A stretch of DNA of 64,000 bases, from positions 4,571,001 through 4,635,000 of the forward strand of contig NC_084933.1 of assembly GCF_958298935.1 (NCBI RefSeq), given 5' to 3'. The position numbers were made by a program, and so were the translations under genes. The notes beneath the pieces are model-generated. The model saw only the letters and a list, made by a program, of their open reading frames with translations, was not told the DNA's origin and made no database searches. How positions within the stretch are numbered: the first letter of the stretch is position 1; the number at the start of each line of letters is the position of its first letter. The stretch is from Phragmites australis. Its lineage: Eukaryota; Streptophyta; Magnoliopsida; Poales; Poaceae. Positions 11,434 through 22,954 of this stretch are shown here, piece after piece.

Positions 11434-11727
11434 ATTTGTATCATTTTAGCAAAATTGTCAAGCCATGTTAGTTTTGGAAATACCTGAAGCCATGAGACCT
11501 AAGGAATCATTAACCAGAGCTAACAAAGTTGAGCCTAACATATTTTTTTATTGTAGTTAGATCATTTTATTGTTTATCCTATTTGTATCATTTTAGCAGA
11601 ATTGTCAAGCCATGTTAGTTTTGGAAATACCTGAAGCCATGAGACCTAAGGAATCATTAACCAGAGCTAACAAAGTTGAGCCTAACATATTTTTTTAATG
11701 TAGTTAGATCATTTTATTTTTTATCCT
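11434..11727. repeat. 147-bp tandem duplication in an intron
   Basis: The unit starting atttgtatcattttagca at 11434 is repeated at 11581 with period 147 and only a few differences (for example gcaaaatt/gcagaatt and tttattgt/tttaatgt). It lies in the first intron of the FAR1-like gene, just before the acceptor tactgcag. Confidence 0.95.
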
Positions 11728-13341
11728 ATTGTACTGCAGGAGAATGATAAGCTTGGTCAAACTTTAGTTGTTCCTCAAGTTAGAATGAGTATCAATTCAA
11801 AGGATAATGCATATGAGATGTACAACTCCTATGTCAAAAATTAAAGATTGGGTTTATTAGAAAGAGCAACACAAGGAGGAGAGGAGATAAAATTATATAT
11901 CAGAAGCATATAGTTTGCAGTAAATAATGGGAACGAGGTGCTCACTCATCACATGACACTTTGAAAGAAAATGCTATTGCTAGGACGTCTTGGGATGCTA
12001 GTGTTCAATTCAAAATTTGTCAAAAGTGGACAGTGCAAAAGGTTGTGGTCGAACACAATCATTATCTAGCTAGTCCAAACAAGGCACACAAGTTGAGGTT
12101 GCAACGACATTTTATTGAGGCGGATAAATTGTTAATTGGTCAAATACGAGAAGCTGGAATGAAGCCAACCAAGTGTATGAGTTTTTCATATAGTGGTTCG
12201 GAGGAGCTGAGAATGTACCCTTCTCACGGATGGATTGCAATAATCAGATTGGTCGTGAGAGTAAGAAGTATTTGGCATACGATGATGCGCAAACGCTATT
12301 GGAATACATGAAGAATAAGAAAATAGAGGATCCTACTTTTTTATGCCATATAATTGGATGAGTAGGATGGTCGCATAGTTAATTTCTTCTGTGTAGATGG
12401 CTATACTATCATGGATTATGCATGATTTGGTGATGCTATGTTGTTTGACACCACGTTTCAGACTAACAAGTTTCAAATGCCTTTTGCTCCACTCCTTAGA
12501 ACCAACCATCATAAGCAAACAGTTATTTTTGGAGCTCCACTGTTATTTAATAAAACCATTGAATCATTTGTTTGGCTTTTCAACACATTTCTAACAGTAA
12601 TGTTAGCCAAGCATCCTAGCACAATTTTCATAGATCAATGTGTTGCCATTTCAACAGCAATTAGCTTTGTATTCCGAAGCACGAGGCATCGTATTTGTTT
12701 ATGGCACATTTATATGAATGCAGCTAAACATCTTAGTCATGTAATTGCTGACCATCCTCAGTTTCTTATTGAATAAAATAGATGTGTCTACGAAGAAAGG
12801 TCAATGGCATATTTCAACAAAATATGGTATGAATTGTTGAGTAGTTACAAACTTGAGGAGAACTCATGGATGAGAAACCTATATGATTTACGGGAGAAGT
12901 GGGCTTTTGTCTTCTGTGACTCTTTTACTGCTGATATGACCTGAGCTCGAAGGAGTGAAGGTATGAATAATGTTTTTAAGAAAAGGTTTCGTAGAAAACT
13001 TTGTATTTCAGAACTCCTAGTAGAATGTGAGAAGTGTGCTGCTAGTCTCCCTGAAAATGAGTTAGATGCAGACTATAAGTCACGACACACTATCCTGATT
13101 ACTTATATTCGAGATTTACCTATGTTAAAGATCGCAGCTGAGTCACATACAGGGAGGCTTTATTCAGATTTTGAGGAGCAATTTAAAGAGCAATTTTATT
13201 TCTCATGCAAGTTACTACAAACTATGAGGACAATCATGACTTACAAGTTTATGCCTATGGAATTTCAAGATGAAGCGATTATTGCACTTAACTCAGAGGA
13301 TATGACCATAACATGTTCTTGCAAAAAGTATGAATCCATTG

Positions 13342-13413
13342 GTATGTATACACATTTTAAAATTACACTAGTTTACAATACATCTTGTTAATAATTATTT
13401 TACTTGATTACAG
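13342..13413 (+). other. Intron splitting the SWIM zinc finger of the FAR1-like gene
   Basis: The donor gtatgtata follows tccattg. The acceptor ttgattacag precedes gtctattatgcaagcatgc. Removing it restores the SWIM spacing of cysteines and histidine. The rest of the gene is decayed, yet this intron keeps its signals. Confidence 0.75.
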
Positions 13414-14330
13414 GTCTATTATGCAAGCATGCTATGTGAGTCTTTAATATCAATGATGTTTTTGTTTTTGCCTAATAAGTATATACTAAATAGATGGACA
13501 AAATATGCAAAATGAGAGTTTTATTCTGCGAATCAAGGAAACAATAAGGAAACTTTGACAACATGTGCCGCACGTATCTCTCGAAAGGCAGCATATGTTG
13601 CATTGAAGTGTTCAGCTTAGAAAGAACTTCTTGATGATTTGGAGAGTGCTATAGATAAGTTGGACCTAAAAGCAGATAACTCACTAGGCCAAATGCCTGC
13701 CAAATCTTATGGGGTTTCTCGAAGTTGTAATGAATGTGCTAGAGACATATTAAAAGGTAAAATATCAATTAGAGTTCCTCAGATGATAAAAGGTCCAAAG
13801 ACTAAAAGATCAAGAAATGTATCTGAAAAGAAAAAAGGAAGCAATACAAAGGCTGCTAAGAAAAAAGTAGTGGTACCCATCTGAACATGTCCTTTTCTCA
13901 TCGCATTCTAGTATAGCTAATTATAATTTTGCTTCACTTTTACATGTCTAAATTGTAGGAGAAAATCCAAAGAATGCAACAAATAACATACAAGGTGGAG
14001 AAGATCCAAAGCAATTGATTGTAAGAGACATACTAGGCCCATTATTGTCTTACAACAACTCATTAACTTGCACCTATTCTGTTATGAATAATTTTGCATT
14101 TATTTGGTACAAGGATCATTTGATGCAAGGACCAGTGCTAGTAATGCAATACTAAACTTTTCTGCCAATACGTATGGAGATTCTACGACCAATGTTACGC
14201 CTTTGATCCAAGGAGGATATACAAGTCTTTTACTTGGAGTTGATCAAGATGCCAGAGCGTGGTCCGCTGCTAGAAAATTACATTTTGATGAAGGACAAAA
14301 TCATGTACTCCCTTCAATTTCATATTAGAT

Positions 14331-14529
14331 GTCATTTTAGATAGAATTTAGCATACCAAGGTGGCTTAAATAAGGTTGTTACTGTACCAGTTTACCCATC
14401 ATAACTCAAGTACCTTAGAGTTATTCAATACAACAACAAAGGTTGAAGGTTGAATGAAGTTAATGGAGTAACAGTAAGGGTAAAACGGAATAGATAACTC
14501 ATAAACTCCTTAAACGATAGGTCGATAGC
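14331..14529. other. Short gene-free flank of the Tekay-type element
   Basis: About 200 bp of unremarkable AT-rich sequence follow the FAR1-like gene. They end in atagc (14525-14529), the left copy of the Tekay element's target site. Confidence 0.5.
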
Positions 14530-14592
14530 TGTAACACCCTACTTTACAACTAAACATATTTTATTCGAATATGAAAAATTTCGGTAGTATTT

Positions 14593-16183
14593 TATCAGTG
14601 TATCGGGAACCGGGAGTCCCTGAGTCCCGAGGCCAGGCCAGCCATCCGCCACGTGTCGCCATCCCGCGAGGTCCCTCCTGCGGGGTGAGGAAAGTTCAAG
14701 TCCCGGGAGAAGGTGCTCGGGGCCACAGTCCGTGGTTCCCAAGCACCCCAATTCCCCGATGATCCGCGGAGTTTAAGTACCGGGAAGAAAGTGCTCGGGG
14801 AGGTGCCCGGTCATCCCCGAGCGCCCTAGTCCCCCGACGATCAGAAGAGCCAAGTTCCGGGAGAGAGTGCTCGGGACTACGTGTGGCAGCTCCCGAGCGC
14901 TCGGTTCCCCGAGGATCCGCGTAAGAGTGCTCGGGAGAGAGTGCTCGGGGCTGCACGTGGCAGCCCCCGAGCACTCGGTTCCCTGAAGGTTCATGTAAGA
15001 GTGCTCGGGAGAGAGTGCTCGAGGCTGCACGTGGCAGCCCCCGAGCACTCGGTTCCCCGAAGGTTCGTGTAAGAGTGCTCGGGAGAGAGTGCTCGGGGCT
15101 GCACGTAGCAGCCCCCGAGCACTCGATTCCCCGAAGGTTCGGGCAAGAGTGCTCGGGAGAGGGTGCTCGGGGAGGTGAACAGTACCCCCGAGCACCCGGT
15201 ACCCCGAGGACAAGGATAGGCATTCTCAGGAGAGAGTGCTCGGGGAGCAGTACCCTCGAGCACTCGATGCCCCGACGACTCAGAAAGACCCCCGAGGCAC
15301 CCGCCGATGGGGTGTCAGTCAGTCAGAGGTCCGAGGCCGCATTCAATGAGCGTGCGTGGCCTGACATCCCCAACTGCTCCCGTCGCAGTGTCAGTTCCTG
15401 CCATATTTTGGCAGAGAGGCGTGGGGCTATTAATTGCACAGGTCCCGTCCCGTATCCTCCGGTGTGTCTCGGGATAACATCGCCAGGATCAAGGCGTTCT
15501 GTCTGCCGCCCTGCTGTGGCAGAGGAACAAGACAGGGCGGGCACGCCAGGTTGCTCTGCGGCTGCCCGGTGGGCCCTCTCTACGGCGCCCGTTGCCAGGA
15601 TGTTTATGGTGACAGGTGACCGGGCGTGCGCCGTGTTTTCCACCCCCTGGTCACTTCACCCAGAAGAAATGATGACGCCTTTCCCAGTCGTGACGTCTTG
15701 GAACTAGTGCCCCCTCTTTCCCGTTCGGGGCATGTCGCAGCCGGCGAGTGCTTAAAAGAGTGGGCAGCACAGAAGAGAAAAGGAGAAGCAATCAAGTAAG
15801 AAACCGCAAGTATCGAACACAGAAGCACCAAGAACCGAACCATAGACCAACTCAGAGCACAGTCCCTGCCCAAGAATAAGGAGCCTTAAGCCCTTAGTTA
15901 GACAAATATTCTTGTAACCAACAGTACCCTTGAGGGACTTCCTCAGGGCAGTTATTACATCCATACAGGAGTAGGGTATTATGCCCCCGTGCGGCCCGAA
16001 CCTGTCAAAATTCCGGTGCATTTACTTCTCCTTGCACTAGATCAACATCCCCCACCACCGGCCGTTGCATTTGCATTCACTTCCATTTATTCCTCCGACG
16101 AACTTATTCAGGATCATCCCCCCGGCCAAATCTCTAAAAAGGGGTCTCTCGGGATCCCTACGACAGGAGTTAATCCTCGGACA
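14593..16183 (+). mobile_element. Solo LTR (gypsy type) inside the Tekay LTR
   Basis: The insert is bounded by a perfect 5-bp duplication TATTT (14588-14592 and 16184-16188). The uninterrupted partner at 23011-23020 shows only one copy. The insert starts TATCAGTGTATCGGGAACC, probably a mutated TG start, and ends CTCGGACA. Late landmarks are those of a gypsy LTR: a TATA-like cttaaaag near 15752, and the end block gtctctcgggatccctacg to taatcctcggaca. No internal coding region is present, so it is a solo LTR left by LTR-LTR recombination. Confidence 0.85.
14765..15290. repeat. 74-bp GC-rich minisatellite with internal hairpins
   Basis: Unit starts (g(t/c)aagagtgctcggga) recur at 14921, 14995, 15069 and 15143, exactly 74 bp apart, with decayed units on both sides. 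Each unit contains a strong dyad: gtgctcggggctgc, a short loop acgtg, then gcagcccccgagcac. About seven units can be traced. Confidence 0.93.
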
Positions 16184-18227
16184 TATTTCCTCTGTAGTTG
16201 CGGTATAACTGACAACACAATTCACAGGTAGACAATATATGATATAATCAACGCAACCATAACATACTTCTATCTACACCATATACAAGATTACTTCTTC
16301 AAGTACAAAGCTTATTATAGCACAAATGACATACTACCCAAAAACATGGTTTTCAAACACAAGTTTAGATTATCGATATTGTGATGAGGTGGTGCGTGCA
16401 ACTACCAAGTTTCATCCCCAAAAATGCACGTCGACAACCTAAGCGTCCTGTAAAATATTTAATAGGGGTGAGACAAGCTCAGCAAGTAACGGCTATGAAT
16501 AAATACATATCTCACCTGGTTAAGAGTATTTTAGAAACAACCATTTTTCTCACAATGGAAAGCCAAAACACATGAGTTTAAAGAGAATATCTTTCCACTT
16601 GACGAAGTATTTGTCAAGAGAACAACAACGACAATCTCCAACACAGTGTCTCACAAAATCATAGCATTTAACTTCCAGGATTCTGCATTCTTCAAATATC
16701 ATATAAATGTAAGAATGCTATGATGCAACTCCATTTGAGAGTTTTACGCTGGACGATGCCAACCTCTCATGCAACTCTATGTACCGGTACGAGTCACGCA
16801 CGATAGCAGTGACCGGCCTTTATCACCATATGAAATGCATAAATGCATATGTATACATGTGAATTGACGTCAATTCTTATATTCTTCTTTTGATGACTCA
16901 TGTTGAATAACATTGCAAATGATTCAGGTCGCCACAACATATTCAAAATCGATATAAAAGACTAAATTTAAGTTCGACGGAATGTAAAATCATCCATGCT
17001 CGGAATATATTAGAGAATATTGAATACTTCAATTTTACTTGCAAAGAAGTAAGACACGAATATAAACATAGCACTGAAGTCACCCCCACGTTACTTGCCT
17101 TTTATCGAAGGCGATGAAGGAATTTCACTTAGGTACGCCCGGAAGCACTACCACCTGCACAGGTACATTTTAGTACTAAAGCACATCTGAAACACATATA
17201 ATGAGAAGCGTCAAACCTACGCCTGAAAACGTCGCATACACGTTATTATTTCAAAACACGTCGAACAGATATTCAAATAGCATGATTCTATGTGACATCT
17301 CCATTTCATATCCGAATTAGATCTCTCTCTCTCTAATTAAACTTTGCTTAATTGAAGGAAATGGATATTCAATTCAAATGTCACATCTATGCCTCAAATG
17401 ACAGTTATTGTAAACAAATTAGATTATCGATTACATGATCGACGAGAATTGATTCGATTCAATCCAACCACAAACGTCTAGGAATTACCGAGGAATCACC
17501 TTCGATGGAATCGATGAGGAATCCAACAAAATTACGAAATTTTCACTTTCTCCACTTTTCCCTTTTTCTCCTTCTCTCCTTTTTCTTTTCTTTTCCTTCA
17601 TTTCTTTTCTCCTTTTCTTTTCTCTTTCTTTTCTTTTCTTCTTTTCTTTTCTCTTTCTTTCTTTCCTGGCTTCTTCTTCCTTGCTTCTTGCTTCTTTCTT
17701 CCTTGGTTGCTTCTTCTTTCTCACGGCGGCCAGCACAGAGCAGGTGGCGACGGTGCGCACAGCGCCGTGGCGCCCGCCGCAGCAGCGCGCAAGCGCGTCA
17801 ACGAGCAGCACACGGCGGCGCGTAGCTCTGGCGAGCGACGGCTGGTGCAGGCGGTGGCGATGGACGCGGCCCAGAGACGGTGGCGAGCGCGGCGTGGGGA
17901 GCTCGGCGCATTATGGGGGGAGAGAGAGAGAGCACACGTGAGAGGCTCTGGATGAACGCGAGAGGTTGGATGGATCAGGTTGAGGGCCGATCCATCCGGT
18001 CTTTATCCAATATATATTTTTATTTTTTTTAAACAACCAACGGTCTAGATTTATTGGGCTTGCTACGGGTCACAAAGTGCTCAGAACGGACGTGTGAATA
18101 GCAAAATGGGTTCGTCTCGACGAGATGAACACAACCACGGTTTCCGATTGTCCATATGAGCAACGGATTTAGAAGTCAAATTTTGGTCAAATTCTCCTTT
18201 TCTTCTTTTTGAATATTCAGTATTACA

Positions 18228-18250
18228 TTCTCCTCCGCTTAAAAGAATTT
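18228..18250 (-). other. Polypurine tract of the Tekay-type element
   Basis: On the minus strand a purine-rich run (ttttaagcggaggagaa) directly precedes the TGTAATAC start of the 3' LTR. This fixes the element's orientation. Confidence 0.75.
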
Positions 18251-20340
18251 GTCCCCGAATTCTGGTGCTTCCATGGCAACAATGGAACGGAGGTAAAATA
18301 TTTCAACATTTATGACTCACCAGTCTCAAAGAGCTCGGGATACTTCTTATGCATTTGTTCATCAAGTTACCAAGTCGCTTCTTGTTCTGATTGATTTGTC
18401 CAAAGGACTCTCACAAACTTGATAGTTCTCCTTCTCATAATTTGCTCTGAGAAATCCAGAATGTGTACTGGGTGGCACTTTACGGTTAGGTCTTTCTCTA
18501 TCGTGATTGGTTCAACATCAATTTTATGCTCAGGGTCTCTCAGATATTTTCTTAGCATAGAAACATGAAAGACATTATGTACTCTTTGGGTCCGGTAATT
18601 CAAGACGGTACGCCAAACTGCCTACTCGGGCTGTGATTAGAAATGGGCCAATGTACCTCGGGCTAAATTTTCCAGAGGTACCAAAACATACAACACCTTT
18701 GGTTGGCGACACCCTGAGAAGAACATGGTCGCCAACTGCAAATACTAAGTCTCATCTTCGGACAACTGCATAGCTCTTCTATCGACTCTGAGCAGTCAAC
18801 AAGTTCTGATGTATTTGGTATACCTTCTCTGAGGTTTGCTGGACTAAATATGGACCAAGTAGTGATCTCTCTCCAACGGAGTCCCAACACAAAGGGGAAA
18901 CACACCTTCGTCCATACAAGGCCTCAAAAGGAGCCATCCGAATACTAGCTTGATAGCTATTATTATAAGCAAACTCTGCTAAAACTGGGATACAAATTTG
19001 GAATGCTGGTCTGAAATGATCGACTTTGGCATGTTATGCAACCTCACTATTTCCTTATATTCAAGGGGGCTAAGTTATGTGTCGAACCAGTCGTCTTCAT
19101 TGGGATGAAATATGCAGATTTGGTAAGCCTATCCACGATAACCCAAATGGCATTTCTGCCTCGAGGTGAATGAGGCAACCCGATTACGAAGTCCATAGTG
19201 ATATGTTCCCATTTCCATTCTGGGATTTCCAAGGATTGCATTAACCCAGCAGGTCTTTTGTGCTTAGCCTTTATTTGTTGGCAGACACCACAAGCTGCAA
19301 CGTACTTAGCAATATCCACTTTCATCCTTTTCCACCAAAAATTTAGTTTTAGGTCTCGATACATTTTGGTTCCACCCAGATGAATTGTATAAGGAGTCCA
19401 GTGGGCCTCTCTCAAGATATTCATTTTCACATCTGCCTTTTGTGGTACACAAAGACGTCCACTGAAGCGTATTGCACCATTCTCATCAATGGTAAATTCT
19501 TTTGATTTTTTCATCGAAGTCCTCTTTCGAACTTCTAAAAGAAGACGATCATATTGTTGAGCTTCATGAATACGCTTAGGTATAGCAGACTAAATAAACA
19601 TTTGAGTCTCCTTCTTTATCGTACTAGTAAAACAAAAAGAAATCTTCATCCGGCCCAAATCCAACAGTATAGACATTACTATTTTAGGAACACCTGTTCT
19701 GCTAAGAGCATCTGCTACCACATTTGTCTTTCCTGGATGATACTGAATTGTCAGATCATAGTCTTTGATTAATTCTAACCATCTTCGTTGTCTCAAATTC
19801 AGATCTCTTTGAGTGAACATGTACTTGAGACTCTTATGATCAGTGAAAATATCGCATGACTCGCCATACAGGTAATGCCTCCAACTCTTCAAGGCAAAAA
19901 CCACTGCAGCCAATTCTAAGTCATGAGTGGGGTAATTCTGTTCATGAGTTTTCAATTGTCTAGAAGCATATGCGATTATTTGACCTCCTTGCATAAGCAC
20001 ACAATCAAGTCTAATTCAGAAAATATCCGTGTAAACTGCAAAACGCTTGCCACTCTCAGGCAAAGCCAGAATGGGAGCGTTCATTGACTTATTCTTCAAA
20101 GTTTGGAAATTGGTCTCACATTCATCAGTCCATACAAATGGAACACACTTCTCAGTAAGTCTAATCATAGGCTTTGCAAAAAAAGAAAAACCTTGTATAA
20201 AATGTTGGTAATGGCCAGCGAATCCAAGAAAACTCTGAATCTCTGTTACATTGAATGGTCTTTACCATTTCGTTGCCTTCTCACTCTTAGAAGGGAAAAT
20301 GAATCCAAGAACACACAACATTTCTTCTAATACTATACCA
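18228..20340 (-). pseudogene. Gypsy pol remnant: RT end, RNase H, integrase, chromodomain-like end
   Basis: Read on the minus strand: the RT connection at 20020-20300 (SFLGFAGHYQHFIQGFS, FVWTDECETNFQTLK), then RNase H at 19590-20000 ([45 protein letters not shown]). Integrase follows at 19047-19514 with the zinc-binding part (HLGGTKMYRDLKLNFWW, ACGVCQQIKAKHKRP) and the first catalytic aspartate in MDFVIGLP. The end is at 18367-18603 (NVFHVSMLRKYLRDPEH, ILDFSEQIMRRRTI, VRVLWTNQSEQEATW), the form seen in Tekay/Del chromoviruses. Frameshifts separate the blocks and the second half of the integrase core is broken. The catalytic part of RT with YVDD is absent upstream. Confidence 0.87.
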
Positions 20341-22939
20341 GCCAATTATGAGACACTCTCTTTGACTAGTTCTAAAACCAAGGCATTAGTTGCCTAGGAA
20401 CATCCTTTTTGGTGGATGCAATCACACCAAAAATATTGTTTGGCTAACTCCACAAACTCGGGTCAAAAGCCCCAATAAGAATATAAACCTTCTTCTCTTC
20501 AACTTCAACTCCTTCACAGGGAGGATCAATTTAAAACCTTTATGGTTCAGGATTAAAGAAACATCAACACTTCACCTCTTTTACCAACATCACTAACTCC
20601 AAAAATACGAGTGCGGGTAGATCTACACAAGAGACAGTCACAACGTTAAGATGTAAACCTCCAGTTGGTCATTCTCATCCCGATGTATCACCAAGTCTAG
20701 AAGGGGTGATCAAGAGATTACAACCACTTGCCTAATTCAATCCTTCCAAACATCTAACGACTCGTCCTTCATGGTACAAGTTTAGACTTGCACTTTCCAA
20801 CTTGAACCATCCAGAGGTAGTTGGACCAATAGATAAACTGTGTTGACCGGTATGTTCAGAAACATGCCAAACTGGCATACTAAAAAACTTCACATCTTGC
20901 TCACATTCCCAGGCCAGTCATACTATCGGTAACCACACCATAACTTCTTCAAAGTAAAATTGCATGCAAAAACACATCCTCCTCAAAAGTTGGGAAGACA
21001 TCGGTTAATCCAACCGACAAGATGATCACTGCGGAAAGCTCATGGAGAGGGTTGAAAATATGACTTCTGCAAACTCAACCCTATTAATCCAACTCCAATT
21101 TAGTTATTTTGCGAATTTAGTTTAGAAAGCACCATTTGCAACACCAGTTTACCGTCAATAGGTTGATCGTTAGCATACAATGCTTCTCTTAGAAGGCATA
21201 CCCTCTCCTAAACAGCAACAAAACTACAAAGATACACCCCAACATGGGTCATCCTCTTTCACAACACTCCTTTAAATAGGGGAGCAACCCTTAGCTCCCA
21301 AACATAACTCTAATCTCAGCACTTAAATTCCGGAATGAACTCCACTTTTACAACACTCTTCCCTTGAACCAGGGTTTGGATAGACTTACTCCCAATAGAG
21401 ACAAACTTTCAGCATGTAAACCTACTCAGGCATCTCTCAGTCAAATCTCCATCCTTAGAGAGAACTGGGTCACCAACAAAACTCCAAAACTCTCAAGTCA
21501 GAAACTAGTCAATTACTTCTTTAACTTCATTCAATCCACAAGAGCCAACAAGAAACAAAGTTCTAGAATGGATCACGTTAAAAATCTGTCAATAAAACAC
21601 CACGATAAGCCCTAACAATACCTTCGGTTATTAGGTCAGGAAAAGTTCAGGCGACCTTAAATTTCAACATTCACTCAATGAGCAAAACTCACCAGGTTCA
21701 ATTGATAATGCTCCAACGGTGACAAGCCAATTTATCATCCTATCATGATGTTATAGGTCATAAACTATTCAACAAACCCTTGATAATGTCAATGCTCCTA
21801 CAACCCAAGTATATTCTTGGCTTCAAGCTTCAAAGCAAACGAATCCCCATGTCAAAGATGATAGGTTTAGCTAAGCGATATCAGAAACATAACACGATTC
21901 AACCAAATCTCTACCTCAGCCCCGCAAGGGCCAACCTTAGGTATTCCAATTGTGAAACCTCACAAAACAGGTTTGAAACAAATGATGCCTCCTTAAGGAA
22001 GGTGTCACTCTATTAGCATCACTTCGACGCAAATCAGTTGTTTCAACGCAATCGATAACTCCAACTCCCATAGCCAGTGGACTATTCCACAAAGGCTAAC
22101 TTAACAAAATAACTACCTCAAATAATCATTTCAAAACATGCATAGATATTCCAACTACAAAAGATTATTCTTAGATATTAAAGAAACTGACACATAAGAT
22201 ATGTAAACATTTCAACTTAAACACGGGGTGTTAACTAATCCTCAAAACATCAATAACTAGGGTACAAGTCTAGCAAAAGATTAGAAACAACTCCCAGAAC
22301 CCCATTAGGATCTCGCTATCAACACATCTCCACACAATCGGCAAAAAGATCGCCCCGACTCCATGGGGAAAAATTCCTACACCATTCTAATGTTTAGGTT
22401 GAAAACATCATCACCTTATCTTCTATGGTAAGGCACACATCGATCCATTTCTCCGACATTCCGAGAATGAATAGTTAGTGTAAACAACATGGGGGCTAGT
22501 CCATCTCGTACCCAAAACATTCGCTCTGTATGTGGATAGTTGGATCGCAAACCTAACTCTTGGTCAACCTCACCTAGCAATGCAGAAAAGGCATCATGGG
22601 GGCCCTCCACTTAACCCATCTTCAGTGCCATACAACAGTTATGCTATTGATCCTCTGAAGCTTCTCAGGTTCTAATGGCCAAGGTAACAATTTTAATGCC
22701 CTGACAATTTCACCATTCCAACGGAACAAACTCCAACAACTTAACAATATATATCAATGATAAAAGACTAAAGAATACTTGGAGAATCAAACAAGTAACT
22801 TCAATAATACTTATTTGAGATAGTGAACATAAGCGAACAAAGATAAACAAGACGTATGCAATAAAATGCATCCCATACCCATTCTATTTATGCAAGTGTG
22901 TCAGGTTCATCATTCAATTACCTAGGATCTAAAGCCTAG
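20341..22939. other. Internal region of the Tekay-type element without recognisable genes
   Basis: About 2.6 kb where gag, protease and the catalytic RT would be expected. The plus strand is rich in A and C and poor in G, unlike the neighbouring pol. No gag zinc knuckle or protease motif is visible on either strand. It may be a decayed leader and gag region or foreign sequence acquired by a defective element. Confidence 0.55.
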
Positions 22940-22953
22940 GCTCTGATACCAAA
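22940..22953 (-). other. Primer-binding site of the Tekay-type element
   Basis: On the minus strand ttggtatcagagcc matches the end of the initiator methionine tRNA complement used by many plant LTR elements. It lies one base inside the 5' LTR. Confidence 0.8.
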
Positions 22954-22954
22954 T

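Larger units (their letters stand above)
11066..14330 (+). pseudogene. FAR1/MURA-type Mutator transposase gene, decayed
   Basis: The gene model starts at ATG 11066 (MAGLLDEIEQPVHDEQ, then a stop). It continues through a GT-AG intron into the exon after tactgcag at 11739. The FAR1 zinc-binding region is at about 11790-12110 (WTVQKVVVEHNHYLASPNK). The MULE transposase core follows at 12400-12780 (LFDTTFQTNKFQMPFAPLL, TIFIDQCVAISTAI, CLWHIYMNAAKHL). The C-terminal part is at 12963-13391, and a SWIM zinc finger is split by a perfectly placed intron (13342-13413) that joins KYESIG to LLCKHAM. A basic tail follows at 13639-13884. The protein would bind the element ends and move them. FAR1/FHY3 light-signalling factors derive from this family. 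At least six stops or frameshifts make it non-functional. Terminal inverted repeats were not found, so a decayed host FAR1-like gene remains possible. Confidence 0.82.
14530..18227 (-). repeat. 3' LTR (element sense) of the Tekay-type element, interrupted
   Basis: The LTR is 14530-14592 plus 16184-18227. It aligns along its whole length with 22955-25059. In the first roughly 235 bases after the break I counted about nine differences, nearly all transitions. It contains a long pyrimidine tract (17540-17720), a GC-rich block (17730-17950) and the typical end words. The two LTRs of an element are identical at insertion, so these differences measure its age. Confidence 0.93.

Noticed and set aside
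14696..15707. Several overlapping open frames on both strands (up to 230 codons)
   Set aside because: They are generated by the 74-bp GC-rich minisatellite in the solo LTR. Because 74 is not a multiple of three, the frame changes from unit to unit.
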